A stretch of DNA of 64,000 bases from Acidiluteibacter sp965660325 (GTDB lineage Bacteria; Bacteroidota; Bacteroidia; Flavobacteriales_E; Vicingaceae): positions 27,370 to 91,369 of the forward strand of contig CBFHZL010000001.1 of NCBI GenBank assembly GCA_965660325.1. Reading direction: 5' to 3'. Shown here in pieces: positions 52,807 through 62,306 of the stretch (its first letter is position 1; every line of letters begins with the position of its first letter). The notes beneath the pieces were generated by a model. It saw only the letters and a program-made list of their open reading frames with translations, made no database searches and was not told where the DNA came from. The position numbers and the translations under genes were made by a program.

Positions 52807-54843
52807 ATGAAACTTAAAATAAAAGCCCCATTTAAGCCAACAGGTGACCAGCCTGCAGCAATCAAACAATTGGCAGAAGGCGTTGAGGCCGGAGATAAAG
52901 CCCAAACGCTCTTGGGAGTAACAGGATCTGGAAAGACATTTACTGTTGCTAATGTGATTGAGCAAACGCAGCGACCGACACTTATTTTAAGTCATAACAA
53001 GACATTGGCTGCACAGCTGTATGCTGAGTTTAAGGAGTTTTTCCCAGATAATGCAGTAGAATATTTCGTTTCCTATTACGACTACTATCAGCCTGAAGCA
53101 TATATCCCAACTTCTGACACCTACATAGAAAAGGATCTTTCCATCAATGATGAAATTGAAAAACTTCGATTAAGTACGACCTCTTCCCTACTATCGGGTA
53201 GAAAGGACGTGATAGTAATAAGTTCCGTTTCCTGCATTTACGGTATCTCAAACCCTGCAGATTTTAAGCAAAATGTAACGACTGTAGAAGTTGGGCAAGA
53301 GATTAGTAGAAATAAGTTGCTGCACCAATTTGTGGGGGCGCTATATTCAAGAACTACTGCAGATTTTCAGCGAGGAAATTTTCGAGTAATTGGTGATGTG
53401 GTGGATATATTTCCCGCTTATGCTGATATTGCTTACAAAATTACTTTTTGGGGTGATGAAATCGAAGAAATCGTTTCTTTTGATCCGGTAAATGGAACCA
53501 CCATTGAAAACTTTGAATTTCTATCGATCTACCCTGCGAACATTTTCGTTACGACCAAAGATCGGATGACGCAATCTATCTTCCAGATACAGGATGATAT
53601 GATGAAGCAAATAGAGTATTTTAAATCAGAGGGAAAACACCTGGAAGCAAAACGACTCGAAGATAGAACAACATACGACTTAGAAATGATGCGTGAGCTA
53701 GGTTATTGCTCCGGCATAGAAAACTATTCTAGGTATTTTGATGACAGAGCGCCCGGCACTCGCCCTTTCTGCTTGATGGATTACTTTCCAGAGGATTATT
53801 TATTGGTCGTTGACGAAAGCCACGTTACCGTATCTCAAATCAATGCTATGTATGGAGGCGACCGAAGTAGAAAAACCAACTTAGTAGAGTTTGGCTTTCG
53901 CTTGCCAGCCGCAATGGACAACAGACCGCTAAAATTCAATGAATGGGAAGCATTGCGTAATCAAACTATTTATGTGAGTGCTACTCCAGCAGACTATGAA
54001 TTGAAAGAGTCAGAAGGCGTGGTCGTTGAGCAATTGATTCGCCCAACCGGTTTACTTGATCCAATTATTGAAGTGCGTCCAAGCTTAAATCAGGTGGATG
54101 ACCTCATGGAGGAAATTGTGATTAGAGCCGAGAAAAGTGAGCGGTCGTTGATTACTACTCTGACTAAAAGAATGGCGGAAGAGTTGACTAAATACTTCAC
54201 CGCAGGTGGTATTCGCTGCCGTTATATTCACTCTGATGTAGAAACTTTGGAGCGGGTTGAAATACTGCATGAGCTAAGAACGGGTGTATTCGATGCACTG
54301 ATTGGAGTCAACCTGTTAAGAGAAGGGCTCGATTTGCCTGAGGTTTCACTTGTGGCTGTTTTAGATGCAGATAAAGAAGGTTTTTTACGTTCCAACCGAT
54401 CGCTAACACAAACAGCAGGTCGAGCGGCAAGAAATGTAAACGGTCGTGTATTATTTTATGCAGATACCATCACTTCCTCTATGCAAACCACCATTGACGA
54501 AACAGAGCGTAGAAGAGAAAAGCAAATTACCTACAACCTGAAGCATGGTCTTACTCCGCAAGCCTTAAACAAAGCACAGCGTGGTACTATTGGAAAATCA
54601 AACAGTACAATCGAAAAAGAAGCGAAAACTTACGAACTGGAAGAACGAAAAGCAATTGCTGCAGACCCTGTGGTGCAATACATGGATGAGAAACAATTGC
54701 ACAGGGCTATTTCAAGAATCAAAAAAGACATGGAAAAAGCAGCAAAAGATTTAGACTTTATGGAAGCTGCTCGCTTACGTGATGAGATGTACGAAATGGA
54801 AAAGTTATTGGAAAAAAAATCGGGAAAAAAAGGAAGCAAATAG
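52807..54843 (+). CDS. uvrB: Excinuclease ABC subunit B
   Basis: A 678-residue UvrB. Walker A 'GVTGSGKTFT' with Lys43, the beta-hairpin region 'YFVSYYDYYQPEAYIP', helicase motifs 'DESHV', 'IYVSATPADYE' and 'QTAGRAARN', and the C-terminal UVR domain ('AISRIKKDMEKAAKDLDFME') that contacts UvrC. It locates damage in nucleotide excision repair with UvrA and UvrC. The length is normal. It is convergent with dinB, 17 bp apart. Confidence 0.98.
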   Translation: MKLKIKAPFKPTGDQPAAIKQLAEGVEAGDKAQTLLGVTGSGKTFTVANVIEQTQRPTLILSHNKTLAAQLYAEFKEFFPDNAVEYFVSYYDYYQPEAYIPTSDTYIEKDLSINDEIEKLRLSTTSSLLSGRKDVIVISSVSCIYGISNPADFKQNVTTVEVGQEISRNKLLHQFVGALYSRTTADFQRGNFRVIGDVVDIFPAYADIAYKITFWGDEIEEIVSFDPVNGTTIENFEFLSIYPANIFVTTKDRMTQSIFQIQDDMMKQIEYFKSEGKHLEAKRLEDRTTYDLEMMRELGYCSGIENYSRYFDDRAPGTRPFCLMDYFPEDYLLVVDESHVTVSQINAMYGGDRSRKTNLVEFGFRLPAAMDNRPLKFNEWEALRNQTIYVSATPADYELKESEGVVVEQLIRPTGLLDPIIEVRPSLNQVDDLMEEIVIRAEKSERSLITTLTKRMAEELTKYFTAGGIRCRYIHSDVETLERVEILHELRTGVFDALIGVNLLREGLDLPEVSLVAVLDADKEGFLRSNRSLTQTAGRAARNVNGRVLFYADTITSSMQTTIDETERRREKQITYNLKHGLTPQALNKAQRGTIGKSNSTIEKEAKTYELEERKAIAADPVVQYMDEKQLHRAISRIKKDMEKAAKDLDFMEAARLRDEMYEMEKLLEKKSGKKGSK

Positions 54844-54860
54844 AGCTTCTATAATCGGAA

Positions 54861-55925
54861 TTACTCCTCTTCACCATATTCAAACCTCAACTGAATGCCA
54901 TAACGAATCTCCTCTTTTTCAAGATTAGATAAGGAGATACCAAGCAAACGAATTGGTTGAGCAGGCAGCTCGGGTTTTCTAAGAAGTTCCACTGCTATGG
55001 ACCAAATATCCTTGAATGTGCTGATGTAACTTCCAACTGTTTTCGAGCGGGTTTGTACCGTAAAATCACTGTATTTGAGTTTTAGTACCACTGTTTTGCC
55101 TGCATTTTTTGATTTCTTGGTTCTACTCACCACTGTTTCACAAATTGGCTTCAACGCATTTAGCAGCTCTTTCTCTGTCTCTAAGTCATCCGAAAACGTA
55201 TTTTCGNNNNNNNNNNNNNNNNNNNNNNNNNNNNNNNNNNNNNNNNNNNNNNNNNNNNNNNNNNNNNNNNNNNNNNNNNNNNNNNNNNNNNNNNNNNNNN
55301 NNNNNTCAGCGCCATTAAACACCCCAAACTTTTTCATCTTTTCAGCAGTCACCCGTCCAATACCATGAAACTTTTCAATTTTAAGTTGTTCAATAAACGT
55401 CTCTCCTTCCTCAGGCATAATCACAGCCATACCATTTGGCTTATTGATATCTGAAGCTGTTTTGGCTAAAAACTTATTGTAGCTAACTCCGGCAGAGGCG
55501 GTCAGCTGGGTTTTTTCCAAAATCTCCGCTCGTATGTTCATAGCAATACGCATGGCCGATACGATATTCTTTTTATTATTGGTCACGTCCAAATATGCTT
55601 CATCTAATGAAAGTGGCTCCACCAAATCAGTATAGGACTTAAATATTTCCATGATTTGAGCGGATATTTCCTTGTATCGCTCAAAGCGAGCCTTCACGAA
55701 AATTAGATTAGGGCACCTCCTAGCAGCAGTTATGGAAGGCATAGCTGAATGAACACCGTATCGTCTAGCCTCATAACTAGCTGCAGCGACTACTCCACGC
55801 TCTTTGGAGCCACCTACTGCAAGAGGCTTACCTTTTAGTTCAGGATTATCTAACTGCTCTACAGACGCATAAAATGCATCCATATCAATATGAATTATTT
55901 TTCTCGTATTAAGCTCTTCCGTCAA
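54861..55925 (-). CDS. dinB: DNA polymerase IV (Y-family), sequence interrupted by an assembly gap
   Basis: A Y-family translesion polymerase. Catalytic acids: 'IIHIDMDAFYASVEQ' at the N-terminus and 'SLDEAYLDVT' later; 'FHGIGRVTAEKMKKFGV' is the helix-hairpin-helix region; the little-finger domain follows the gap. A 99-N gap (55207-55305) interrupts the thumb. I place the start at TTG 55925, whose TTGA overlaps the TGA of the upstream MutS-like gene by 4 bp and gives an eight-residue lead before 'KIIHIDMD'; an earlier TTG at 55976 would overlap that gene by 55 bp. Confidence 0.92.
   Translation of the reverse strand: MTEELNTRKIIHIDMDAFYASVEQLDNPELKGKPLAVGGSKERGVVAAASYEARRYGVHSAMPSITAARRCPNLIFVKARFERYKEISAQIMEIFKSYTDLVEPLSLDEAYLDVTNNKKNIVSAMRIAMNIRAEILEKTQLTASAGVSYNKFLAKTASDINKPNGMAVIMPEEGETFIEQLKIEKFHGIGRVTAEKMKKFGVFNGAXXXXXXXXXXXXXXXXXXXXXXXXXXXXXXXXXXENTFSDDLETEKELLNALKPICETVVSRTKKSKNAGKTVVLKLKYSDFTVQTRSKTVGSYISTFKDIWSIAVELLRKPELPAQPIRLLGISLSNLEKEEIRYGIQLRFEYGEEE
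55207..55305. other. Assembly gap (99 N) inside dinB
   Basis: Ninety-nine unresolved bases, in frame on both sides. Compared with E. coli DinB the missing segment should hold about 41-44 residues between the thumb and little finger, whereas 99 N allows 33, so the N count may not be the true length. Confidence 0.95.
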
Positions 55926-57691
55926 TCGATTAAGTTCATTTTCTTTAGCAAGAAAGTTGCATTCATATTTTGACAAACGCCTCGCTTCAGGGTATAATCA
56001 AAGTGCAACTCATCACCATTCATATCTACTTCAAAGGCATAATTTGAAATATTGTTCGGATAAACCGTGTTTAGCTCGCAAAGTGATAAATCGTGCGTAG
56101 CAATAATTCCCGATAGCGGATATCGAAGTAATTTCTTTAAAAACTCAGCAGAGCCTGTTGCTTTATCTTTAGAATTGGTTCCTTTTAAAATTTCATCTAA
56201 GATCGCAAATGTTGGTTGACCAGATTCTAACAAATCTACTAACTGCTTTAAACGTTTTAGCTCTGCAAAAAAGTAAGACTCATTGTCACTCAAAGAGTCT
56301 TCAGTTTTCATGCTCGAGAATAGTGCAACGGGCGTAAAGCTCAATTTGCCTGGAAGGGATGCGCCTACAGAAGCCAAAATCATACTTGCTCCAATGGTTC
56401 TCAAAAACGTGCTTTTTCCCGCCATATTTGCGCCTGTGATGATATTAATTTGGTTCCAACCTTCAATCGTAATACTATTCGGAACACGAACACTAGGCTT
56501 TAATAATGGGTGAGATAACTGCTCAGCCTGATAATAAAATGAGTCTTGTTCTATAATTGAGGGGAAAGTATTTTTTGGATTATTGAAAATATAATTAGCT
56601 GTGGAAATACGTGCATCAAATTCACTAACTGAAGTGAGCCATTTGGGTAATTGTGTGCCATACTTCTTATTCCAAGACATGAATTGCTTCAAGTGTTTTA
56701 CATCCCATAATAAAAATGCGTTGAGCACCACTCCCATGATCATGTTGTTTCTGTTATCAAAGCCGTTTAGTATTTTCTTTAATTCCTTTAACGCTTTGGA
56801 AGCTTTGACAGATCCGTTGAGTTGTGCCTGGTTTTCAAGGTTTAACTTTTCGGAAAATGTTTCTTTTTCTATTAATTGTATATAATGTGTATAAGCTGAA
56901 ATATCTCGCAGTAGGTCTTCAGCATTTTTGGAAACCGCTATCGTTTTTTTAAGAAAGGCTCCTGTATAGGTTAAGGTTCCAATTGCAGCATACAGGAGGT
57001 ATGAAAATGGGATTAAATCAAGTATTAAGGCTACTAACAATCCAATCATAATAAATGGGAATACATAAAAAAGTACCTGCATCAGCCTGTTAGAGAATAC
57101 CTCAACAACAGGAAACTCTAATGTGGTGTCGCTCTTAGTTTCCCGATGATTTGCTCTAAATTCATGTTGCCATTCAGTTTTGTTAGCTAATTCTTCCACA
57201 CTCTTTTGGCGTAGCTCAATTTCAGATTTAGACAGCTGCATTGTTAGCAATTGGCTGGACAGCAACCTTGCCCCACCGCCTGTAACTGTTCGATTGAGTA
57301 ATTGATATAAAGATCCATTCCCAAAAACGCCTAAGTCTGCAGCATAGGCATGCCCATTGCTATTAAATGACGAACCAGTCGAATTCCACCCTAGATTATA
57401 CTCAAGCGCTTTTAGCTCGTGTTGTTGGATAAGAATCAACTGTTTCAGTTTTAGCTTCTGCTCATTTAAAGCGTTGCTCCGTTTAACAAATAGGATGAGC
57501 ACTGCCATGGGGACAACAAAACCAATCGCTGCTAACCAACCTTGATCAAATAATAAATACAACAAAGTGAATGCTGAAACAAAACTTATCACTCGAACGG
57601 CTGTTACTAAACTAAGTTGTTTATTTAGAGCCTCTAATTGATCATCGAATTGTTTTTGTCGCTCTTTATAAAAGGAAGATAAATGCATCAT
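55922..57691 (-). CDS. Membrane-anchored MutS-like ATPase
   Basis: A 589-residue protein with the C-terminal MutS ATPase domain: Walker A 'IITGANMAGKSTFLRTIGA', Walker B 'TFAILDEILKGTNSKD' and 'ATHDLSLCEL'. It lacks the N-terminal mismatch-recognition domain of MutS. Instead the N-terminal half has about four hydrophobic membrane segments: 'VISFVSAFTLLYLLFDQGWL', 'IGFVVPMAVLILFV', and a pair near residues 200-245. I know similar Bacteroidota proteins annotated only as MutS-like. Its role is unknown; it is coupled to dinB by a 4-bp overlap. ATG at 57691 or 57688. Confidence 0.85.
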   Translation of the reverse strand: MMHLSSFYKERQKQFDDQLEALNKQLSLVTAVRVISFVSAFTLLYLLFDQGWLAAIGFVVPMAVLILFVKRSNALNEQKLKLKQLILIQQHELKALEYNLGWNSTGSSFNSNGHAYAADLGVFGNGSLYQLLNRTVTGGGARLLSSQLLTMQLSKSEIELRQKSVEELANKTEWQHEFRANHRETKSDTTLEFPVVEVFSNRLMQVLFYVFPFIMIGLLVALILDLIPFSYLLYAAIGTLTYTGAFLKKTIAVSKNAEDLLRDISAYTHYIQLIEKETFSEKLNLENQAQLNGSVKASKALKELKKILNGFDNRNNMIMGVVLNAFLLWDVKHLKQFMSWNKKYGTQLPKWLTSVSEFDARISTANYIFNNPKNTFPSIIEQDSFYYQAEQLSHPLLKPSVRVPNSITIEGWNQINIITGANMAGKSTFLRTIGASMILASVGASLPGKLSFTPVALFSSMKTEDSLSDNESYFFAELKRLKQLVDLLESGQPTFAILDEILKGTNSKDKATGSAEFLKKLLRYPLSGIIATHDLSLCELNTVYPNNISNYAFEVDMNGDELHFDYTLKRGVCQNMNATFLLKKMNLID

Positions 57692-57814
57692 GAATGCAAA
57701 TTTGCACCTTTTTATCGAATTAAAAGGCTTTGATTAGATTTATTACAAGGCGCAATTCCTAATTAATTATCTGATAATCAAAATGTAAAAATATTTAACA
57801 AAATTTTAAAATTA

Positions 57815-57849
57815 AATGTACCTACATTAAATGTATATACATATATTTG
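57815..57849 (+). promoter_or_regulatory. yceI promoter with alternating inverted-repeat operator candidate
   Basis: Alternating half-sites AATGTA (57815-57820), TACATT (57823-57828), AATGTA (57830-57835), then the perfect palindrome ATGTATATACAT (57831-57842). The -7 box TATATTTG (57842-57849) abuts it, giving a start near 57856. The arrangement suggests a dimeric (for example MarR-like) regulator covering the promoter; no regulator gene is adjacent. There is no clear -33 box. Confidence 0.55.
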
Positions 57850-57874
57850 CATCATAAATTAAAATTATAACAAG

Positions 57875-58468
57875 ATGAAAAAGATTTTACTATCAGCAGT
57901 TGCATTGGCGTTTGCAGCATTTACATTCGCAGGAAATGAAGGAAAAGGAACTTACACAGTTGACAATAAGCTTTCCAACTTAGAGTGGACTGGAAAGAAA
58001 GTTACTGGTGAGCATACAGGTACCATTATGGTGAAAGAAGGATCTATTATGGTAGAGAACAACATGATCAAAGGAGGAACAATCCTATTTGACATGAGCA
58101 CTATTAACTGCACAGATTTAGAAGGTGAGTACAAAGGAAAACTTGAGGGTCACTTACAGTCAGAAGATTTCTTTAACGTAGCCAATCATGCAACTTCAAA
58201 GTTGGAAATCAAATCAGCTAAGAAAGCAGATGAAGAAGGTATGTATGATGTAACTGCTGATTTAACCATCAAAGGTATTACGCATCCAATTACTTTTCCT
58301 GCTGTAATTAAAATGGAAAATGGAAAGTTAGTTGCTATTGGCTCTGTTGATGTTGATAGAACTAAATATTCGATTAAGTATGGTTCAGGTCAATTTTTTG
58401 AAGGTCTTGGAGACAAAATGATCTACGATGACTTTACTATCAAATTTAAGTTAGGAGCAAAAAGTTAA
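57875..58468 (+). CDS. YceI family periplasmic lipid-binding-like protein
   Basis: A 197-residue exported protein with signal MKKILLSAVALAFAAFTFA. YceI-fold marks include 'NKLSNLEWTGKKVTGEHTG', 'HLQSEDFFNVANHATSKLEI', 'DLTIKGITHPITFPAVI' and 'VDRTKYSIKYGSG'. YceI proteins are lipocalin-like and bind isoprenoids or polyprenyls; the physiological role varies. It has its own promoter and terminator and is probably a single-gene unit. Confidence 0.95.
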   Translation: MKKILLSAVALAFAAFTFAGNEGKGTYTVDNKLSNLEWTGKKVTGEHTGTIMVKEGSIMVENNMIKGGTILFDMSTINCTDLEGEYKGKLEGHLQSEDFFNVANHATSKLEIKSAKKADEEGMYDVTADLTIKGITHPITFPAVIKMENGKLVAIGSVDVDRTKYSIKYGSGQFFEGLGDKMIYDDFTIKFKLGAKS

Positions 58469-58494
58469 TATTGAGGATTGATTAATAAAAGCGG

Positions 58495-58527
58495 CCGTCG
58501 TTTCTGTAAAGAAGCGACGGTTTTTTT
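58495..58527 (+). terminator. Intrinsic terminator of yceI
   Basis: CCGTCGTTTC / GAAGCGACGG stem (58495-58504 and 58511-58520, one G-U wobble), loop TGTAAA, then seven T (58521-58527). It lies between the convergent yceI and NTF2-like genes and touches the stop of the latter. Confidence 0.88.
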
Positions 58528-58984
58528 ATGATGAATGGTCACTAATGATTACCCATTCACCATTTATCTTTTGCCATATCAAACTGTAATGACCTGAAAC
58601 ATCTCCAATAGACCTAGAAAGATACCACCGACCAATCACGCTAATATAATTATCACCTAATTGCTCCACGTGCAAATTGGTGAAAGTCAGTTTACCCATG
58701 GCTTCTGCAGTTGGATAGCTCCTTTTGTAATTCTCAAGTGTAGTTTTCCAGCCGTATGCTAGGCCTTTACTTCCAATAAATTTCAAAGAGTCAGACTTCC
58801 AATAGACATCCATAAAACAAGCTAAGTCGCCTTTATTCCAGCAAACTTCTTGTTCGGCCATTTTTTGTGCAACCAATTCAATAGGGGACTGTTCCGACTG
58901 TGCTTTTAAGGACAAGGTCATTGCAAATGCCATTAGCAAAAATACTCGCCTAATTAATTGGGAAATAGATGGGGTAACGTTCAT
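58526..58984 (-). CDS. Exported NTF2-like (DUF4440/SnoaL-type) protein
   Basis: A 152-residue protein with an N-terminal signal ('RVFLLMAFAMTLSLKAQ') and one NTF2-like domain: 'QEVCWNKGDLACFMDVYWKS' opens it and 'GHYSLIWQKINGEWVIISDH' closes it, the pattern of DUF4440. Such domains bind small ligands or act as enzymes; no role can be assigned. Its start overlaps the upstream gene by 35 bp, so translation is likely coupled. Confidence 0.82.
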   Translation of the reverse strand: MNVTPSISQLIRRVFLLMAFAMTLSLKAQSEQSPIELVAQKMAEQEVCWNKGDLACFMDVYWKSDSLKFIGSKGLAYGWKTTLENYKRSYPTAEAMGKLTFTNLHVEQLGDNYISVIGRWYLSRSIGDVSGHYSLIWQKINGEWVIISDHSS

Positions 58985-59537
58985 TGTATTTACGTAAAAA
59001 GATGAATTGTTTTTCTTGTTTTCTTGCTCTAAACTTCTTGTACTCGTTCCAGAGTTGAGGATCTTTTTGAATAACTAATTCAACGTTTTTTGAATTAAAC
59101 TCAAATACTTTTCCATTATCAAAATTCAATAATAATTGAACAAGTGTCCTCGTTTCTCTAGGAATTTGAAACCCATAAGGGTCGTAAACGAAAGTACGCG
59201 TAATGATGTAAGCAGAAAATTGGCTGTAACTCCCAATCATCGTTAAGCGACTAAAATCACCCTCAGCTGCTATATACACCCCACCACCTGTAGAATATCC
59301 CCAAACTGCTTCCGGATTAATTTGCTGATACTCTTGAAGGGAATCGTTGTAAATTAATAGTTCTTCTCCTCTCATTTGCAAGCCTTCCGTTATACTCGGG
59401 TTATTGGTTTTAAATTCATAGAAGGAAGTATATACGCCAGGGTTAAATTCAAAACCGACCGTATACATTGCTTCATCTACTTGAGCTTTAGAACTCAACG
59501 CAGTCAATAAAAAAATCCACAAACCTAGATATTTCAT
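58950..59537 (-). CDS. Exported hypothetical protein, 195 residues
   Basis: A secreted protein with signal MKYLGLWIFLLTALSSKAQV. The body contains short beta-strand patterns ('LTMIGSYSQFSAYIITRTFV') and ends in a basic helical tail ('KKFRARKQEKQFIFLRKYNE'). I recognise no family. It sits between tex and the NTF2-like gene with overlaps on both sides (4 and 35 bp), forming a three-gene unit led by tex. Confidence 0.72.
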   Translation of the reverse strand: MKYLGLWIFLLTALSSKAQVDEAMYTVGFEFNPGVYTSFYEFKTNNPSITEGLQMRGEELLIYNDSLQEYQQINPEAVWGYSTGGGVYIAAEGDFSRLTMIGSYSQFSAYIITRTFVYDPYGFQIPRETRTLVQLLLNFDNGKVFEFNSKNVELVIQKDPQLWNEYKKFRARKQEKQFIFLRKYNERYPIYFPIN

Positions 59538-61669
59538 ACCTCTTTCATGCTTAATTGAATTCGTTTTCGGGCTTCGTCCACTTCGATTACTTTCACTTTT
59601 ACCGCTTGTTGCAACGTTACTACTTCATTAGGATTAGCCACAAAATGATTGGCTAAATGTGATATATGAACGAGTCCGTCTTGCTTTACTCCTACATCAA
59701 CAAATGCACCAAAATTGGTAATATTAGTAACCAAACCTGGCAAGACCATTCCGACTTGCAAGTCTGTTAATTTACTAACATTGGAATCAAACTCAAATCG
59801 TTTAATAGTTTTTCTGGGATCTCTTGCAGGTTTTTTTAATTCACTTTTAAGATCTGTCAAGGTTAATAAACCAACTTCTGAATCTACAAATTCTTCTAAA
59901 TTCAATTGTTCAATTGGTGTTTCATTTCTAATCAACTCAGCGGTAGCCAAACCAACCGACTTTGCCATTTTCTTGACCAATCCATACCGCTCAGGGTGAA
60001 CGGCCGAATTATCTAAAGGGTTTTTGCCTTCAGTAATTCTCAAAAATCCGGCTGCTTGTTCAAATGACTTAGCGCCCATTCCCTTTACTTTCTGGAGGTC
60101 CTTTCGCGTTTCAAACTTCCCGTTCTCTGATCGATAATCAACAATTCGCTGAGCTAACTGTGGGCCTAATCCAGAAATGTATTGCAACAAATGTTGGGAG
60201 GCCGAATTCACATCTACTCCAACTTTATTTACACAGCTCTCCACTACTCTATCTAAGCCTTCTTTTAAGCGTTTCTGATCTACATCATGCTGGTATTGAC
60301 CAACACCGATTGATTTTGCATCAATTTTAACCATCTCAGCGAGAGGGTCCATCAAACGACGACCGATAGAAACAGCTCCTCTTACAGTAACATCATAATC
60401 TGGAAATTCATCTCTAGCTACTTTGGAGGCAGAGTAGATAGATGCGCCACTCTCATTAACCACATATACTTCCACAGGAGTGTTAAATCGCATTTTTTGA
60501 ATGAACCGCTCCGTTTCTCTTCCAGCGGTACCATTGCCAATTGCAATCGCTTCCACATTGTAACGACTCAAAATAGTATTGATTTTTTTTGCTGCCAATG
60601 TTGATTGGTTTTGAGGAGCATGTGGATAAATGGTTTCATTGTATTCCAAATCTCCAAAGCGATTAAGGCAAACGACCTTACAACCCGTTCGAAATCCTGG
60701 ATCGATCGCCATGACATTTTTTTGGCCTAAAGGGGGTGCTAACAGCAACTGACGTAAATTTTCTGCAAAAACTTTAATCGCATCATCATCTGCTTTTAAT
60801 TTAGATGAATTCTTAAACTCCGTTTCTATGGCAGGGCTGACAAGTCGTTTGTAAGCATCTTTACAGGCAACTTCTAAAACTTCTCGTAGTTCAGTGTAGC
60901 TGGTTTTAATGATTGAAGTGGTTATTTTCTCTAAGGCCTCTTCCTCGTTAATACTAATTTTACACCTTAAAAAACCTTCGCTTTCGCCTCGCATGATGGC
61001 TAAAAAACGATGAGAAGGAATGCGTTTTAAAGGTTCACTCCAATCAAAATAATCCTTAAACTTTTCTCCTTCCGATTCTTTACCTTTGATTACAGTAGCA
61101 GAGATGATGGCCTTCCGTTCAAATATCCACCGAATATTTCTACGGATATACTCATTCTCATTAATCCATTCCGCAATAATATCACTGGCCCCTTTTATTG
61201 CCTCTTCTTCGGTAGATACATCCTTTGATAAAAAACGAGCAGCACTAGCGTGTAAATCATGCATATTTTGGGCCATCATCATTTTTGCTAATGGCTCTAA
61301 TCCTAAAGCTTTCGCCTTGTCTCCCCGCGTGGTTCTCTTTTGCTTATAAGGCAGGTAAATGTCTTCCAACAAAACTAAGTCTTGACATTGCTCTATTCTA
61401 ATTCTTAACTCATCTGCTAATTTCCCCTGCTCTTCTATCGCTTTGAGAATGGATTCCTTCCTTTTTTCTAACTCCTTATACTTTGCATATGCATCCTGCA
61501 AAGCCTCTATCTGCACTTCGTCTAAATTACCTGTTAACTCCTTTCTGTACCGCGCAATAAATGGCACGGTCGCCCCTCCTATCAACAATTCTATCGTATT
61601 CTCTACCGATGATTTTGGCAGACTTGTCGAGGAAATACAATAATTTATAGCTTTTTTTTCTATATTCAT
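59534..61669 (-). CDS. tex: Tex-type S1 RNA-binding protein
   Basis: A 711-residue Tex/YhgF homologue. Domain order: N-terminal helical Tex domain, YqgF-like RNase H fold ('VMAIDPGFRTGCKVVCLNR'), two helix-hairpin-helix motifs ('SGLGPQLAQRIVDYR', 'VKGMGAKSFEQAAGFLR') and a C-terminal S1 domain ('VGMVLPGLVTNITNFGAFVD'). It binds nucleic acid and influences transcription and RNA turnover. The length is slightly shorter than E. coli YhgF (773). Confidence 0.95.
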   Translation of the reverse strand: MNIEKKAINYCISSTSLPKSSVENTIELLIGGATVPFIARYRKELTGNLDEVQIEALQDAYAKYKELEKRKESILKAIEEQGKLADELRIRIEQCQDLVLLEDIYLPYKQKRTTRGDKAKALGLEPLAKMMMAQNMHDLHASAARFLSKDVSTEEEAIKGASDIIAEWINENEYIRRNIRWIFERKAIISATVIKGKESEGEKFKDYFDWSEPLKRIPSHRFLAIMRGESEGFLRCKISINEEEALEKITTSIIKTSYTELREVLEVACKDAYKRLVSPAIETEFKNSSKLKADDDAIKVFAENLRQLLLAPPLGQKNVMAIDPGFRTGCKVVCLNRFGDLEYNETIYPHAPQNQSTLAAKKINTILSRYNVEAIAIGNGTAGRETERFIQKMRFNTPVEVYVVNESGASIYSASKVARDEFPDYDVTVRGAVSIGRRLMDPLAEMVKIDAKSIGVGQYQHDVDQKRLKEGLDRVVESCVNKVGVDVNSASQHLLQYISGLGPQLAQRIVDYRSENGKFETRKDLQKVKGMGAKSFEQAAGFLRITEGKNPLDNSAVHPERYGLVKKMAKSVGLATAELIRNETPIEQLNLEEFVDSEVGLLTLTDLKSELKKPARDPRKTIKRFEFDSNVSKLTDLQVGMVLPGLVTNITNFGAFVDVGVKQDGLVHISHLANHFVANPNEVVTLQQAVKVKVIEVDEARKRIQLSMKEV

Positions 61670-61756
61670 GAAACCTATCTTAATTTTGTATCGTAAAACT
61701 GCATGCGAATTTACTTGTTTTGAAGAGTTAATCGCTACCTACATAAAATACATCAA

Positions 61757-62260
61757 ATGAAAGGATATCTTTTTCCGCTTTTCTTCCTGACTTGTACATT
61801 AATTTCTTGTGCACAAGACACACATAATAACGAAGTAAGAATCGACGATAAAATAACACTACATCCTGTAAAAACAGATGAAGAATACAAAAAAATCCTT
61901 CCTGAAGAAGTGTATTATGTAGCACGCCAAGAAGGAACAGAAAGAGCCTTCACGGGAGTCTATGTGGATTTCAAGCAAGATGGTTTGTTTACCTGCCGTG
62001 TTTGTGGTAACCCTTTATTCGATTCTAAAACAAAGTTTAAATCAGGAACAGGTTGGCCAAGTTTCTATGATTATTACAACGCCAAGTCATTGAAAGAAGA
62101 AGAAGATAATAAGCTAGGAATAACAAGAACTGAAGTAGAGTGCAATAGATGTGACTCTCACCTCGGTCATGTATTTAATGACGGGCCTGCTCCTACAGGC
62201 CTTAGATATTGTATCAATTCTATTGTTCTAAACTTCACACCTAGGGAACATGTAAAATAA
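61757..62260 (+). CDS. msrB: Peptide-methionine (R)-S-oxide reductase, lipoprotein
   Basis: A 167-residue MsrB with a lipoprotein signal (MKGYLFPLFFLTCTLISC). It has two zinc-binding CxxC pairs ('TCRVCGNPL', 'ECNRCDSHLGHVF'), 'SGTGWPSFYDY', and catalytic Cys in 'GLRYCINSIVLNF'. It reduces methionine-R-sulfoxide in exported proteins. It is divergent from tex (87 bp between the starts). Confidence 0.95.
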   Translation: MKGYLFPLFFLTCTLISCAQDTHNNEVRIDDKITLHPVKTDEEYKKILPEEVYYVARQEGTERAFTGVYVDFKQDGLFTCRVCGNPLFDSKTKFKSGTGWPSFYDYYNAKSLKEEEDNKLGITRTEVECNRCDSHLGHVFNDGPAPTGLRYCINSIVLNFTPREHVK

Positions 62261-62306
62261 ACACTAAAAACTAAGCCTGCTTTTCATTTAATCTCAACCC
62301 CTTGAT

